64,000 bases of DNA from Streptomyces sp. NRRL S-37 (GTDB lineage: Bacteria > Actinomycetota > Actinomycetes > Streptomycetales > Streptomycetaceae): assembly GCF_000721605.1 (NCBI RefSeq), contig NZ_JOIZ01000011.1, forward strand, positions 62,001-126,000, given 5' to 3'. The translations under genes and the position numbers were made by a program. Position 1 is the stretch's first letter; each line of letters starts with the position of its first letter. Below, piece after piece: positions 1-8,979 of the stretch. The notes beneath the pieces are model-generated. The model saw only the letters and a list, made by a program, of their open reading frames with translations. It was not told where the DNA came from and ran no database searches.

Positions 1-684
1 GGCGACGGTGAGGTCCTGGACGTCGAGGGAGACCTCGCCGGTGTCGACGTACTCCTGGAGTTCGTCGCCGATCAGGCAGAAGTCGGAGTGGCCGATGCCG
101 ACGATGTCGCCGGGGCAGATGTCGGCCCGGTCGACCGGCACGCCGTTGAGGTAGGTGCCGGTGTGGCTGCCGAGGTCGACGATCTCGTACGAGCCGTCGG
201 CGTGGACGTGCAGTTCGGCGTGGCGCCGGGAGACGATCAGGTCGTCGACGACCAGGTCGTTGCCGGGGTCCCGGCCGATGCGGACGGTGCGGGTGGGCAG
301 CGGCCGTACGGCGGCCGGCTGCCGGAAGGTGTGGGTGAGGGCGGGATGGGAGACCGCCTGCGGCCGGTCGCGCGCGGGGGCGGCGAGGACGGCGCGGGGG
401 CCGTCGTCGGGACTGCCGAAGTGGATGACGTAGCCGGGGCCGACCTCCCGGGTACGGATGCGCTGGCCGTTGGCATAGGTGCCGTTGGTGCTGTGCTCGT
501 CCTCGACGGTCCAGTGGCCGCCCTCGGGGTGGAGCACCGCATGGTGCCAGGAGACCCGGGCGTCGTCGAGGACGATGTCACTCGACGGGTCGCGTCCCAC
601 GTGGTAGTCGCGGACCGGACTCATCACGGTGGAGCCCGTCTCGGTCTCCAGGACGAGCTCCGGGGCGACCAGTCGCTCCGCCAT
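1..684 (-). CDS. FHA-domain protein, N-terminal part (probable FHA-FHA-ABC transporter)
   Basis: The gene runs off the left edge; 228 codons are visible from ATG 684. Residues 1-100 and 120-215 form two forkhead-associated (phosphothreonine-binding) domains. The first shows VGRDPSSDIVL, SWHHA and STNGTYANG; the second shows IGRDPGNDLVV, SRRHAEL and GSHTGTYLNGV. After the second domain the chain enters a segment (VSLDVQDLTVA) that resembles the start of an ABC ATPase. In actinobacteria this domain order usually continues into an ABC-2 permease, so a membrane transporter gated by Ser/Thr phosphorylation is likely but lies outside the window. No ribosome binding site is seen. A TAGAAT -10 box ends 6 nt before the ATG, which suggests a leaderless mRNA. 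The FHA call is firm; the transporter call is inference. Confidence 0.85.
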   Translation of the reverse strand, partial: MAERLVAPELVLETETGSTVMSPVRDYHVGRDPSSDIVLDDARVSWHHAVLHPEGGHWTVEDEHSTNGTYANGQRIRTREVGPGYVIHFGSPDDGPRAVLAAPARDRPQAVSHPALTHTFRQPAAVRPLPTRTVRIGRDPGNDLVVDDLIVSRRHAELHVHADGSYEIVDLGSHTGTYLNGVPVDRADICPGDIVGIGHSDFCLIGDELQEYVDTGEVSLDVQDLTVA

Positions 685-690
685 GTCTGG

Positions 691-696
691 ATTCTA
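691..696 (-). promoter_or_regulatory. -10 box of a probable leaderless promoter for the FHA gene
   Basis: On the minus strand TAGAAT is followed by 6 nt and then the ATG at 684. This spacing would put transcription initiation at or next to the start codon. No Shine-Dalgarno sequence intervenes. No clear TTGACA-like -35 is visible at 17-18 nt. Confidence 0.5.
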
Positions 697-750
697 CCCA
701 TTGGTCCGTTCGAGTGCCTGGCGTCACCGGCCGGAATGCGGCCGCGCGCC

Positions 751-1161
751 TCAGGCGACGGGGACGCCGAGCACCCGGGCGGCGCGTTGCATGCGCAGGG
801 CATCCACGGACTCGGCCAGCAGTTCGTACTCGGTGGTGTCGTCGCCGGTGGCGAGGCGCACCATCCGCCCGGCGGCGAGCGTCTCGGCCACCTCCTCCTG
901 CCGGACGACGTCGCCGCACCAGGCGCGCAGCACGGCGGGGACGTCGGGCACACCGTCGGCGACGGGGACGAGCGCCCCCTGCGGTAAGTGCTCGGCGTCG
1001 GGCCGCGGGTCGAGGCGCTCGGCGATCCAGAGGGCACGGTCGCGCAGCCACCACAGGGCGAGGGCGAGGGTGGGCGCCCGGTAGGTGCCGAGCGGTACGC
1101 CGATGCGCCGGCCGTCGCAGACCCCGTACGCGGTGACATGGCACAGGAATTCGTCGTGCAC
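751..1161 (-). CDS. Hypothetical protein with a TTA codon
   Basis: This is a 136-residue soluble protein with no family I recognise. It begins MHDEFLCHVTAYGVCDGRRI and has a central Trp/Arg-rich stretch (ALWWLRDRALWIAERLDP), with no signal peptide or membrane segment. Codon bias (nearly all G/C third positions) supports real coding. Codon 59 (985-987 on the plus strand) is the rare leucine codon TTA, which in Streptomyces is read by the developmentally regulated tRNA encoded by bldA, so translation may be limited to late growth. The FHA gene follows it in the same direction after a 66-bp gap, but that gene appears to have its own promoter. Confidence 0.75.
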   Translation of the reverse strand: MHDEFLCHVTAYGVCDGRRIGVPLGTYRAPTLALALWWLRDRALWIAERLDPRPDAEHLPQGALVPVADGVPDVPAVLRAWCGDVVRQEEVAETLAAGRMVRLATGDDTTEYELLAESVDALRMQRAARVLGVPVA

Positions 1162-1618
1162 GTTCCCTCCCCCGCTGCGTCGCTCGCCCGCCGGGCCGGG
1201 CCGGCTGCCCGCCTCGTGGCTCGCATGCTGTGCGTGAGGGCGCCGTCGCGCGGTGTGAAGCGCTCTCGCTAGTCGAGTATGTTCACCGCTGAAACACTGT
1301 CACCACATGTTTCCGGCCAGTCTCCTGGCATATTCACGGCCATTGTTGGCCGAAACGGTGCGGGTGTGGCCGGCGGGGTGCGTGTGACCTCGGGGATGAC
1401 CGACCGGGATCCGCCGTCCGGCCGGCGGGCACGCCCTCCCCGGTAAATCCACCGCGACCGCGGCCGCCCACCGCCATGAGGCCGTCGCCCACGAGGCGGT
1501 CACCACGGCGGCCGCGGCGACGCACGGGCGGTCCCCCCGGCTTCGCCTTCCGGCCGGTGGGGGCGTCGACGGCCACGGGCCGGACGGCCGCACGGCGCCC
1601 GACCCGTACCCGGTGCCC
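1162..1618. other. 457-bp stretch without a recognisable gene
   Basis: Open frames here lack Streptomyces-like codon bias or recognisable motifs. The stretch holds the candidate promoter at 1276-1303 and a short hairpin CGGCCA-TTGT-TGGCCG at 1337-1352. The rest is GC-rich sequence downstream of the aldo/keto reductase gene. Confidence 0.5.
1276..1303 (-). promoter_or_regulatory. Candidate promoter upstream of the TTA-containing hypothetical gene
   Basis: On the minus strand GTGACA (1303-1298) and CATACT (1281-1276) are separated by 16 nt, a weak match to the Streptomyces vegetative consensus. It would give a leader of about 110 nt before 1161. Confidence 0.3.
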
Positions 1619-2611
<993 letters not shown>

Positions 2612-2640
2612 CGCGACTCCAGAGAGGTTGGCACGCATGA

Positions 2641-2662
2641 GGGCGGTTCCGTCGAACCGCCC
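2641..2662. promoter_or_regulatory. 22-bp perfect inverted repeat in the AKR/LysR divergent region
   Basis: GGGCGGTTC-CGTC-GAACCGCCC, with 9-bp perfect arms, sits 30 bp upstream of the chosen reductase start. It is a candidate operator for the divergent LysR regulator or a transcript-leader hairpin. Confidence 0.5.
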
Positions 2663-2702
2663 GTCCACTCTGCCGTGACCTGCGGGCAGTGGTCCAACAG
2701 GA

Positions 2703-2718
2703 GAATCCGATGGGATTC
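2703..2718. promoter_or_regulatory. Inverted repeat before the LysR gene
   Basis: GAATCC-GATG-GGATTC lies 21 bp before the LysR start. A TACGCT -10-like box follows at 2725-2730, only 8 nt from ATG 2739, so the lysR transcript may be nearly leaderless. This is a candidate autoregulatory site. Confidence 0.45.
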
Positions 2719-2738
2719 AGCGGATACGCTTCTCAATC

Positions 2739-3623
2739 ATGGAACTGCGTCACCTCCAGCACTTCGTCGCCGTGGCCGAGGACCAGCACTTCACCCGCGC
2801 GGCGGAGCGGCTGATGGTCTCCCAGTCGGGCCTGTCCGCGTCCATCCGCGCGCTGGAGCGCGAGCTGCAGACCCCGCTCTTCGTACGGACGACCCGCAGG
2901 GTGACGCTCACCGAGGCGGGCCGGGCCCTGCTGGCGGAGGCCGAGCGGATCCTGGCGCAGGTGCGGGCGGCGCACGAGGCGGTGGCCGCGGTACAGGGCG
3001 TCCTGCGCGGCACCCTCGCACTCGGCACCGAGCAGTGCATCGCCGGGGTGAACGTGGCGGAGCTGCTCGCCACGTTCCGGCGGCTCCACCCGGACGTGGA
3101 GATCCGGCTGCGGCAGTGGGGGTCGGCCGCGCTGGCGGAGGAGGTCGCGGCGGGGCGGCTGGACCTGGCCTTCGCCTACCGGACGGAGGCGGACCCGGAG
3201 CAGCTGCGGTCGGTGCCGCTGACCAGTGAGCCGATGACCGTGCTCTGCCACCCGGACCACCGGCTCGCACGGGCGGGGGCACCGCTGACCCCGCACGACC
3301 TGGCCGACGAGGTCTTCGTCGACTTCCACCCGGACTGGGGTCCGCGCCGCGCCACCGACACCGCCTTCGCCGCCGCGGGCGTACGGCGCACGGTGGCGCT
3401 GGAGGTGAACGACGTGCACAGCCTGCTCGACCTGGTCGACGAGAACCTGGGCGTCGCCGTCGTGCCGCGGCACTTCCGGCACAAGCGGGAGGCCCTCACC
3501 GCGCTCCCGCTGAAGGACACCGGGGAGGCGGTGTACGAGACGGTCGCCCTGGTGCCGTCACCGCGGGCGACGAGCCCGGCGGCGCGGGCACTGATGGCCC
3601 TGCTGGACGACGGGGGCGCGTGA
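2739..3623 (+). CDS. LysR-family transcriptional regulator
   Basis: A 294-residue LTTR of the usual length. The N-terminal winged helix-turn-helix (residues 1-60) has MELRHLQHFVAVAEDQHFTR, AAERLMVSQSGLSASIRALE and TPLFVRTTRRVTLTEAG. The substrate-binding domain (about 90-290) contains GTLALGTEQCIAG and the HPDHRLARAG segment. There is no Shine-Dalgarno sequence before ATG 2739. Divergence from the aldo/keto reductase with two inverted repeats between them suggests it controls that reductase and itself. The inducer is unknown. Confidence 0.92.
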   Translation: MELRHLQHFVAVAEDQHFTRAAERLMVSQSGLSASIRALERELQTPLFVRTTRRVTLTEAGRALLAEAERILAQVRAAHEAVAAVQGVLRGTLALGTEQCIAGVNVAELLATFRRLHPDVEIRLRQWGSAALAEEVAAGRLDLAFAYRTEADPEQLRSVPLTSEPMTVLCHPDHRLARAGAPLTPHDLADEVFVDFHPDWGPRRATDTAFAAAGVRRTVALEVNDVHSLLDLVDENLGVAVVPRHFRHKREALTALPLKDTGEAVYETVALVPSPRATSPAARALMALLDDGGA

Positions 3624-3650
3624 GGGGCGCGGATGCGCGAGGGTGGAGGC

Positions 3651-4166
3651 ATGCATGCCAAGGACATCCTCATCGACGGCTTCGGCCGTATCCGGGAAGA
3701 GGTCCACGCCGCCGTCGGGGGCCTCGGCCCCGACGCGCTCAACGCCCGGCCCGGCCCCGACGCGAACTCCGTCGCCTGGCTGGTCTGGCACCTCACCCGG
3801 GTCCAGGACGACCACGTCGCCGACGCCTTCGGACTCGACCAGGTGTGGCTCTCCCAGGGCTGGGAGAAACGCCTGGACCTCGGCCTGCCCCGCCGCGACA
3901 CGGGGTACGGCCACGCCTCGGCTCAGGTGGCCGAGGTGCGGGTCGACGACGGTGGTCTGCTGACCGGCTACCACGACGCGGTGCACGAGCAGACCCTCGG
4001 CGCGCTGCGCGCGCTGGCCGCCAAGGACCTGGAGCGCGTCGTCGACGAGCGCTGGGATCCTCCGGTGACCCTGGGCGTACGGCTGGTCAGCGTCCTGTCC
4101 GACGATCTGCAGCACGTCGGACAGGCCGCGTACGTACGGGGGCTGGTTCAGAGCACCGCGTCGTAG
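3651..4166 (+). CDS. DinB/DUF664-like protein
   Basis: A 171-residue helical protein resembling the DinB/YfiT/DUF664 superfamily, which includes mycothiol-dependent transferases. Conserved metal-site histidines fit the [13 protein letters not shown] segment (near residue 45) and the C-terminal [15 protein letters not shown] central [10 protein letters not shown] adds a third His. ATG 3651 is preceded by GGAGG and GAGGG; ATG 3633 with AGGGG is an alternative adding six residues. The gene starts 27 nt after lysR and is probably cotranscribed with it. Its last 19 nt overlap the end of the convergent adenosine deaminase gene. The substrate is unknown. Confidence 0.75.
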   Translation: MHAKDILIDGFGRIREEVHAAVGGLGPDALNARPGPDANSVAWLVWHLTRVQDDHVADAFGLDQVWLSQGWEKRLDLGLPRRDTGYGHASAQVAEVRVDDGGLLTGYHDAVHEQTLGALRALAAKDLERVVDERWDPPVTLGVRLVSVLSDDLQHVGQAAYVRGLVQSTAS

Positions 4167-5218
4167 CCGGGCAGGACGACGTCCCGGATGAGCGCGTTGC
4201 GTTCGTCGTACGGGAGGAACGCGCTCTTCACGGCGTTCACCGTGACCGTGCGCAGGTCCTCGGCCGTCCAGCCGGCCTGCTCGACCAGCAGGGACATCTC
4301 CCGCGTCATGGTGGTGCCCGAGACCAGACGGTTGTCGGTGTTGAGGGTGACGCGGAAGCCGAGGTCCTTCAGCGCGGTGACCGGGTGTTCGGCGATCGAG
4401 GTCGCGGCGCCGGTCTGGAGGTTGGAGGTGGGGCACATCTCCAGCGCGATCCGGCGGTCGCGGACCCAGCCGGCGAGGCGGCCGAGCTTGCCGTCCACGA
4501 TGTCGTCCGTGATCCGCACACCGTGCCCGATGCGCTGGGCGCCGCACACCTGGAGCGCCTGGTGGATGCTGGGCAGGCCGTGGGCCTCACCGGCATGGAT
4601 GGTGAAGGGGACGTTCTCGCGGCGCAGGTGCGCGAAGGCGTCGAGGTGGTCGGCGGGCGGGAACCCGTCCTCGGCGCCGGCGATGTCGAAGCCGACGACA
4701 CCCGCGTCCCGGAAGGCGACGGCCAGGTCGGCGGCCTCGCGGACCCGGTCGAACATCCGCATGCCGCAGAGCAGGGTGCCGACCCGGACGGGCGTCCCGG
4801 CGGCGGCCGCCTTGGCCATACCGGCGGCGAGGCCCTCCTGGACGGTCTCCACGACCTCGCTCATCGTCAGCCCGCCCCGGGTGTTCAGCTCTGGGGCGTA
4901 GCGCACCTCACCGTAGACGACACCGTCGGCGGCCAGGTCGAGCACGTACTCCTCGGCGGTGCGCAGCAGGCCCTCGCGGGTCTGCATGACGGCGAGGGTG
5001 TGCTCGAAGGTGGCGATGTAGCGGACCAGGTCGCCGGAGTTCGCGGCCTCGACGTACCAGGCGGCGAGCTCGCCGGGGTCGGTGGTGGGCAGGGTGTGAC
5101 CGACGGCCTCCGCCAGCTCCACGACGGTCGCGGGGCGCAGACCGCCGTCGAGGTGGTCGTGCAGCACCGCCTTGGGGAGGCGGCGGAGAGTCTCGGTATC
5201 TATGCGCGTAGATGACAT
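4148..5218 (-). CDS. add: Adenosine deaminase
   Basis: A 356-residue zinc enzyme that converts adenosine or deoxyadenosine to inosine in purine salvage. The metal-dependent amidohydrolase motifs are complete: HDHLDGG near residue 20 (two Zn His), the third Zn His with catalytic Glu in [15 protein letters not shown], the CPTSNLQTG substrate loop, and the Zn Asp in [14 protein letters not shown] lies about 10 nt before ATG 5218. It is convergent with the DinB-like gene, overlapping it by 19 nt. Cytosolic. The length matches bacterial Add. Confidence 0.95.
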   Translation of the reverse strand: MSSTRIDTETLRRLPKAVLHDHLDGGLRPATVVELAEAVGHTLPTTDPGELAAWYVEAANSGDLVRYIATFEHTLAVMQTREGLLRTAEEYVLDLAADGVVYGEVRYAPELNTRGGLTMSEVVETVQEGLAAGMAKAAAAGTPVRVGTLLCGMRMFDRVREAADLAVAFRDAGVVGFDIAGAEDGFPPADHLDAFAHLRRENVPFTIHAGEAHGLPSIHQALQVCGAQRIGHGVRITDDIVDGKLGRLAGWVRDRRIALEMCPTSNLQTGAATSIAEHPVTALKDLGFRVTLNTDNRLVSGTTMTREMSLLVEQAGWTAEDLRTVTVNAVKSAFLPYDERNALIRDVVLPGYDAVL

Positions 5219-5259
5219 GTGCGGTCGTTCCTCAGCGGGTCGTTCGGCAGAAAAGCGGA

Positions 5260-5655
5260 TCAGGGGGCGGCGGGCTGGAGCAGGTCCCAGCGGTTGCCGT
5301 ACAGGTCCTGGAAGACGGCGACCGAGCCGTACGGCTCGTGGCGCGGCTCCTCCAGGAAGGTCACGCCGGCGGCGGTCATACGGGCGTGGTCGCGGGCGAA
5401 GTCGTCGGCGTGCAGGAAGAAGCCCACCCGCCCGCCGGTCTGGTCACCGACCCTGGCCCGCTGAGCCTCCCCGTCGGCACGGGCGAGCAGCAGTCCGGCA
5501 CCGGTGTGCCCGGCGTCCGGTTCGACGACGACCCAGCGGCCGCCGTTCGGCCGGGGCGCGTCCTCGGCGAGCCGGAAACCGAGCGCCCCGGTGTAGAAGC
5601 GGATCGCCTCGTCGTAGTCGTCGACGACGAGGGTGACCAGGGGAATGCGTCTCAT
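5260..5655 (-). CDS. VOC (glyoxalase/bleomycin-resistance) family protein
   Basis: A 131-residue single-module vicinal oxygen chelate protein. The fold is indicated by the start [20 protein letters not shown] and by [20 protein letters not shown], which carry the first beta-alpha-beta-beta-beta unit. The second unit runs from [10 protein letters not shown] to [15 protein letters not shown], with the family's terminal D-x-x-G-N motif. AGAGG lies 5 nt before ATG 5655. It is 41 bp upstream of add in the same direction and may be cotranscribed with it. A near-perfect palindrome lies just upstream. The ligand cannot be deduced. Confidence 0.88.
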   Translation of the reverse strand: MRRIPLVTLVVDDYDEAIRFYTGALGFRLAEDAPRPNGGRWVVVEPDAGHTGAGLLLARADGEAQRARVGDQTGGRVGFFLHADDFARDHARMTAAGVTFLEEPRHEPYGSVAVFQDLYGNRWDLLQPAAP

Positions 5656-5686
5656 CGTGACCTCTCGAAGGGGGATTGACCGGAGA

Positions 5687-5702
5687 GGTTATACGTAAAA
5701 CC
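5687..5702. promoter_or_regulatory. Near-perfect 16-bp palindrome upstream of the VOC gene
   Basis: GGTTATACGTAAAACC has one mismatched pair and lies 32-47 bp before the VOC start codon. It is AT-rich in a GC-rich context. It is likely an operator of a small dimeric repressor, whose gene is not adjacent. Confidence 0.5.
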
Positions 5703-5717
5703 GCCGGGCGCGCTAGT

Positions 5718-5747
5718 CCCGCTCCGGGACCGGCGGCCCGGAGCGGG
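5718..5747 (-). terminator. Hairpin after the PLC-like gene
   Basis: CCCGCTCCGGG and CCCGGAGCGGG form an 11-bp perfect stem with an 8-nt loop, 13 nt downstream of the PLC-like stop. There is no U tract, which is common for Streptomyces terminators. Confidence 0.6.
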
Positions 5748-5760
5748 AGGGGCGGGGCGG

Positions 5761-7125
5761 CTACGGGTACGCGTAGGTGTTGAGGGCGGTGACGGCGGCC
5801 GCCGGGTCGCCGAGGTCGTAGCGGTCCACGGCGAGGTAGTTGGGCTTCTTGCGGGCGGCCGGCTGACAGAACCTGCGGGCGCGGTCGGCGAGCTTGGAGT
5901 TGTCCGTGCCGGCGGTGGAGGTGATCGTGGTGTCCCGGAAGTGGTTCATGACGAACAGGGGGCGGAAGCCGGGTTCGGTGCGGGTCAGCGGGAGGGTGGT
6001 GCCCGCGTCGTACCACCGGCTGGAGCAGGACCAGTCGGAGGCGCCGACGCCCGGGCCCATGGACCAGTGGTTCTCGACGGTCCACTCGCGCTGGTACATC
6101 ACGCCGAAGGTGTCGCGGGTCAGTCCGGCGGCCCGGTCGGCGTCGCGGCTGTGGTCGGTGAGGATCAGCAGCCGGTGCCCGGCGGCGGCCAGCTCCCCCA
6201 TGGCCGGCCAGCCGTTCTCCCGGACACCGGTGCGGTCGGGGCGGTAGAGCACGTCCGGCAGCCCCTGGACACGGGCGAGTTCGGCGCGCAGGACGTCCGG
6301 GGCGACGTAGTCCTCCAGGAAGACGGTGACGAACTGGTCGGGATGGGCGCGCAGGAAGTCGACGATCCGCTGGAGGTCCACCCACAGGGCGACGGGCCTG
6401 CTGACCAGGGTGCAGCTGTTGTGGCAGAGGATCGCGCCGTCCGGGGTCTGGTGGATGTCCAGCATGAATCCGCGGACACCGTCGGCGAGCTGGCGCTCGA
6501 TGCCCCGGTTCTGGTTGGGGAAGAGGTCGACGAAGGGCGGGGCGAAGCCGCCGTCGACGCCGTTGGCGTAGGCGTTGTGGGCGGCGAGGAAGGTGACCTC
6601 GTCCAGGGTGCGCCGGTCCCACGGCGGCAGGGGACGGGTCGCCGGGTCGACCGGGGTCAGGTACCAGGTGGCGAGGTCACCCGTGCCGGGGCCGACGGCG
6701 AGCGGGGCGGGATGGACCGCGCCGGAGGGCTTCGGGGCGACGGTGAGGCGGCGGTCGGTGCCGGGGACGGTGAGCGTGAAGCGGTCCGTGCCCGCGGGGG
6801 TGATCTCCCAGCGTGCCTCCGGGCTCGCGCAGGCGACGGTCCGGGCCCGGTCGCCGGTGCGGCCGAGGCAGGTGCCGGGGCTGTCGGTGTTCTCCAGGGT
6901 GCCGTCGGCTCCCAGGTTCCACCGCTGGTGGTCCTCGTCCCCGCGCGGTCTGTGCTGTTCGACCGTGCCGGAGGTGTCGGCGGCGTTCAGTCCGGTCGTC
7001 GCGCTCTGGACGTAGTAGGTACCGGGCGGCACGGTCGCCGCGGCGGCGGGTACGGGTACCACGGCCGTCGCGGCCAGCGCGGCGGCCGTGACGGTCGTGG
7101 CGAGCAGGGCGTGGGGGGTGCGCAT
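5761..7125 (-). CDS. Secreted PI-PLC-X-domain phosphodiesterase with N-terminal ricin-like domain
   Basis: A 454-residue exported protein. Residues 1-30 are a Sec signal peptide (RTPHALLATTVTAAALAATA, cleavage near AAA-TV). Residues 35-150 look like a ricin-type beta-trefoil lectin module (PGTYYVQSATTGLNAADTS, HQRWNLGADG). The C-terminal 270 residues are the PI-PLC X-like TIM barrel. The two catalytic histidines fit FLAAHNAYANG and AILCHNSC, with LDIHQTPDG between them. ATG 7125 follows AAGGG at 8 nt. Known relatives cleave phosphatidylinositol or related glycerophosphodiesters outside the cell, but the substrate here is not fixed by sequence. A hairpin follows the gene and another separates it from the chitinase gene. 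Confidence 0.83.
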   Translation of the reverse strand: MRTPHALLATTVTAAALAATAVVPVPAAAATVPPGTYYVQSATTGLNAADTSGTVEQHRPRGDEDHQRWNLGADGTLENTDSPGTCLGRTGDRARTVACASPEARWEITPAGTDRFTLTVPGTDRRLTVAPKPSGAVHPAPLAVGPGTGDLATWYLTPVDPATRPLPPWDRRTLDEVTFLAAHNAYANGVDGGFAPPFVDLFPNQNRGIERQLADGVRGFMLDIHQTPDGAILCHNSCTLVSRPVALWVDLQRIVDFLRAHPDQFVTVFLEDYVAPDVLRAELARVQGLPDVLYRPDRTGVRENGWPAMGELAAAGHRLLILTDHSRDADRAAGLTRDTFGVMYQREWTVENHWSMGPGVGASDWSCSSRWYDAGTTLPLTRTEPGFRPLFVMNHFRDTTITSTAGTDNSKLADRARRFCQPAARKKPNYLAVDRYDLGDPAAAVTALNTYAYP

Positions 7126-7150
7126 GCGGGCTGCCCTTCGTCCGGGGGAC

Positions 7151-7177
7151 GGCCCGCGCACGTGGGGCGCGCGGGCC
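7151..7177 (-). terminator. Hairpin between chitinase and PLC-like genes
   Basis: GGCCCGCGC and GCGCGGGCC form a 9-bp stem with a 9-nt loop, 53 nt downstream of the chitinase stop and 25 nt upstream of the PLC-like start. It probably terminates the chitinase transcript. Confidence 0.5.
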
Positions 7178-7230
7178 GCGATCCGAGCGTCTTAGGTCAG
7201 GTGCATGACACCATGCCGAGCCGTCGGACG

Positions 7231-8121
7231 TCAGCAGTACAGGTTGCCGCCGGGTGACGTTCCGAGGATCTGGGTGAACTGCTGGTACTTGGTCACCCGG
7301 CTCTGCACCTGCGCGGGGTTGCGGCCGTCGCACTCCAGGGAGCCGTTGATGCTGCGGATCGTCTGGCCGAAACCGGCCTGGTTGACCATGGCGTTGTGCG
7401 GGGTCATGGTGCCCGGCCCCGACTGGGTGTTCCAGTACCACAGGGCGGTCTTCCAGGCCACGGCCGCGTCGTTCTGCACCAGCCAGGGGTTGCCCAGGAG
7501 GTCGATGCCGAGCGCGTCGCCCGCCGCCTTGTAGTTGAAGTTCCAGCTCAGCTGGATCGGTCCGCGCCCGTAGTACGCGGCCTGCCCGGCCGGACAGCCG
7601 TACGGCTGTCCCCAGTCGCAGTAGTGCGGGTAGTTGGCGGTGTTCTGCTCCACCACGTGCACCAGACCGCCGGTCTCGTGGCTGACGTTGGCCAGGAAGG
7701 CGGCGGCCTCCTGCTTCTTCACCGTGTCGCTGCCGGTGTTGGCGAAACCGGGGTAGGCGCTCAGCGCGGCCTTGAGCCCGCTGTAGGTGTAGAAGGGGTT
7801 CCGGTTCGGGAACATCTGGTTGAACTGCGCCTCGGACACGACGAAGCTGCCGACGGGCGTCCCGGAGCCGTTGTCACAGGCGTACGGCTCCCAGTACCAG
7901 GTGCTGATGATCGGGTCGTACCCCGGATTGGCGTGCTCGGCGATGTACGCCCGGCCGTCGGTGTACCGCACGATGTCACCGGCGTTGTACGACCTCCCGG
8001 CCACCCAGTTCGGGTAACTGGAGCACGAGGCGGCGGAGGCGGAGGCGGCGGGGAGCAGCACCGGCGCGCTGCCCGCGAGGACGAGGGCGGCGGTCACGGC
8101 GGCGATGCGTCTTCTCGACAA
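7231..8121 (-). CDS. Secreted GH19 chitinase with N-terminal chitin-binding module
   Basis: A 296-residue extracellular chitinase. TTG 8121 is chosen because AAGGAG lies 8 nt upstream. The first 30 residues form a signal peptide (RRRIAAVTAALVLAG, ASASAA cleavage). Residues 32-80 are a CBM5/12-type chitin-binding domain (YPNWVAGRSYNAGD, WYWEPYAC). The rest is a GH19 catalytic domain, with catalytic Glu in NVSHETGG and typical YYGRGPIQLSWNFNYKAAG and CDGRNP. The modular order resembles Streptomyces ChiC/ChiF. It hydrolyses chitin to oligosaccharides outside the cell. Two DasR-like boxes overlap the promoter at 8250-8292, which fits GlcNAc-responsive control. Confidence 0.93.
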   Translation of the reverse strand: MSRRRIAAVTAALVLAGSAPVLLPAASASAASCSSYPNWVAGRSYNAGDIVRYTDGRAYIAEHANPGYDPIISTWYWEPYACDNGSGTPVGSFVVSEAQFNQMFPNRNPFYTYSGLKAALSAYPGFANTGSDTVKKQEAAAFLANVSHETGGLVHVVEQNTANYPHYCDWGQPYGCPAGQAAYYGRGPIQLSWNFNYKAAGDALGIDLLGNPWLVQNDAAVAWKTALWYWNTQSGPGTMTPHNAMVNQAGFGQTIRSINGSLECDGRNPAQVQSRVTKYQQFTQILGTSPGGNLYC

Positions 8122-8249
8122 GGGAACAACTCCTTCGCGGAACGCGGCCGCTCCCGGACGAGGACATGCCAAAGCAGAGCCTCGCCCGCACATGCCGGCG
8201 GGGCCGGTCACGGCAGTGGGGGCGGCCGTGGTGGGGGGTGTGAAAGCAC

Positions 8250-8278
8250 ACTCAACCGCTTTGGTCTGTACCAGTCAA
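8250..8278 (-). promoter_or_regulatory. Chitinase promoter
   Basis: On the minus strand TTGACT (8278-8273) and TTGAGT (8255-8250) are spaced by 17 nt. This predicts a leader of about 120 nt before TTG 8121. Both DasR-like boxes overlap the -35 and spacer region. Confidence 0.5.
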
Positions 8279-8292
8279 GGGTTTAGACCAGT
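8260..8292. promoter_or_regulatory. Two tandem DasR-like operators (dre) of the chitinase gene
   Basis: The boxes are TTTGGTCTGTACCAGT (8260-8275) and AAGGGTTTAGACCAGT (8277-8292). Against the published dre consensus ACTGGTCTAGACCAGT they match at about 12 and 13 of 16 positions. They are centred 17 bp apart, resembling the direct repeats known from Streptomyces chitinase promoters. DasR is the GntR-family GlcNAc utilisation regulator. Confidence 0.7.
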
Positions 8293-8386
8293 CACCGTGA
8301 CGCGAACATGCCGGTCGGTCGGTACCGGGGCGGGACGGACCCGCGCGAGCCCTACACATAAAGGGGGAATAAGAGCAGAATGAACT

Positions 8387-8406
8387 TATGCGGCCTTTAC
8401 CGCATA
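8387..8406. promoter_or_regulatory. Inverted repeat before the SPW gene
   Basis: TATGCGG-CCTTTA-CCGCATA lies 45-64 bp before the SPW start, in the AT-richer stretch between divergent promoters. It is a candidate operator or leader hairpin. Confidence 0.45.
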
Positions 8407-8450
8407 CCGCACCAGACGCGGTCAGGTCCGTTAGTCGAAGGAGACGACTC

Positions 8451-8891
8451 ATGGCCAACGTCTCGCACCCGCGCGGTGACATCACGAGCCACCCCGATGC
8501 CCCGGAGATGCGGGCACGGTACGACCGTATGCTCGGGGGTCGTGATGTGGCCCTCGTGGACGGACCGGTGTTCCTGCTCGGTCTCTACTGTGCGGTGTCC
8601 CCGTGGATACTTCACTACACGACGAGCCAGCCCGCGCTCGTGGCCCACAACCTGATCGTGGGCATCGCGATCGGCCTGCTCGCCCTGGGGTTCACCGCGG
8701 CCCCGGCGCGCATGTACGGCCTCAGCGGGGCCATGTGCGCCCTGGGCCTGTGGATGATCATCTCACCGTGGATCGTCGGCACCGACCCCGATGCCGGCGT
8801 CATCTGGAACAACATCGTCATCGGCGCCCTCACCCTGATGCTGGGCACGGCCTGCGCCGCCACGGCCCTCAAGAGCGGCCGCCGGCCGTAG
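8451..8891 (+). CDS. SPW-repeat membrane protein
   Basis: A 146-residue protein with four predicted transmembrane helices after a soluble 45-residue N-terminus. Two SPW motifs, AVSPWIL and IISPWIV, each sit in a hydrophobic hairpin, as is characteristic of the actinobacterial SPW-repeat family of unknown function. AAGGAG lies 7 nt before ATG 8451. It is divergent from the chitinase gene with an inverted repeat upstream. No enzyme motif is present. Homologues are often seen among stress-induced genes, but nothing in this sequence proves that. Confidence 0.87.
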   Translation: MANVSHPRGDITSHPDAPEMRARYDRMLGGRDVALVDGPVFLLGLYCAVSPWILHYTTSQPALVAHNLIVGIAIGLLALGFTAAPARMYGLSGAMCALGLWMIISPWIVGTDPDAGVIWNNIVIGALTLMLGTACAATALKSGRRP

Positions 8892-8979
8892 GAGGACCGC
8901 GAAGGGAGCCGAGCGCCGGCCCGCGTCGACCGCGGACCGGCGTTCTCCCGCCCGGGCGGGACCGCCCCGGCGGCCGGGG

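Noticed and set aside
1300..1593. Minus-strand open frames in the 1162-1618 gap
   Set aside because: Pro/Arg/Gly-rich, no ribosome binding site, no recognisable family and poor codon bias.
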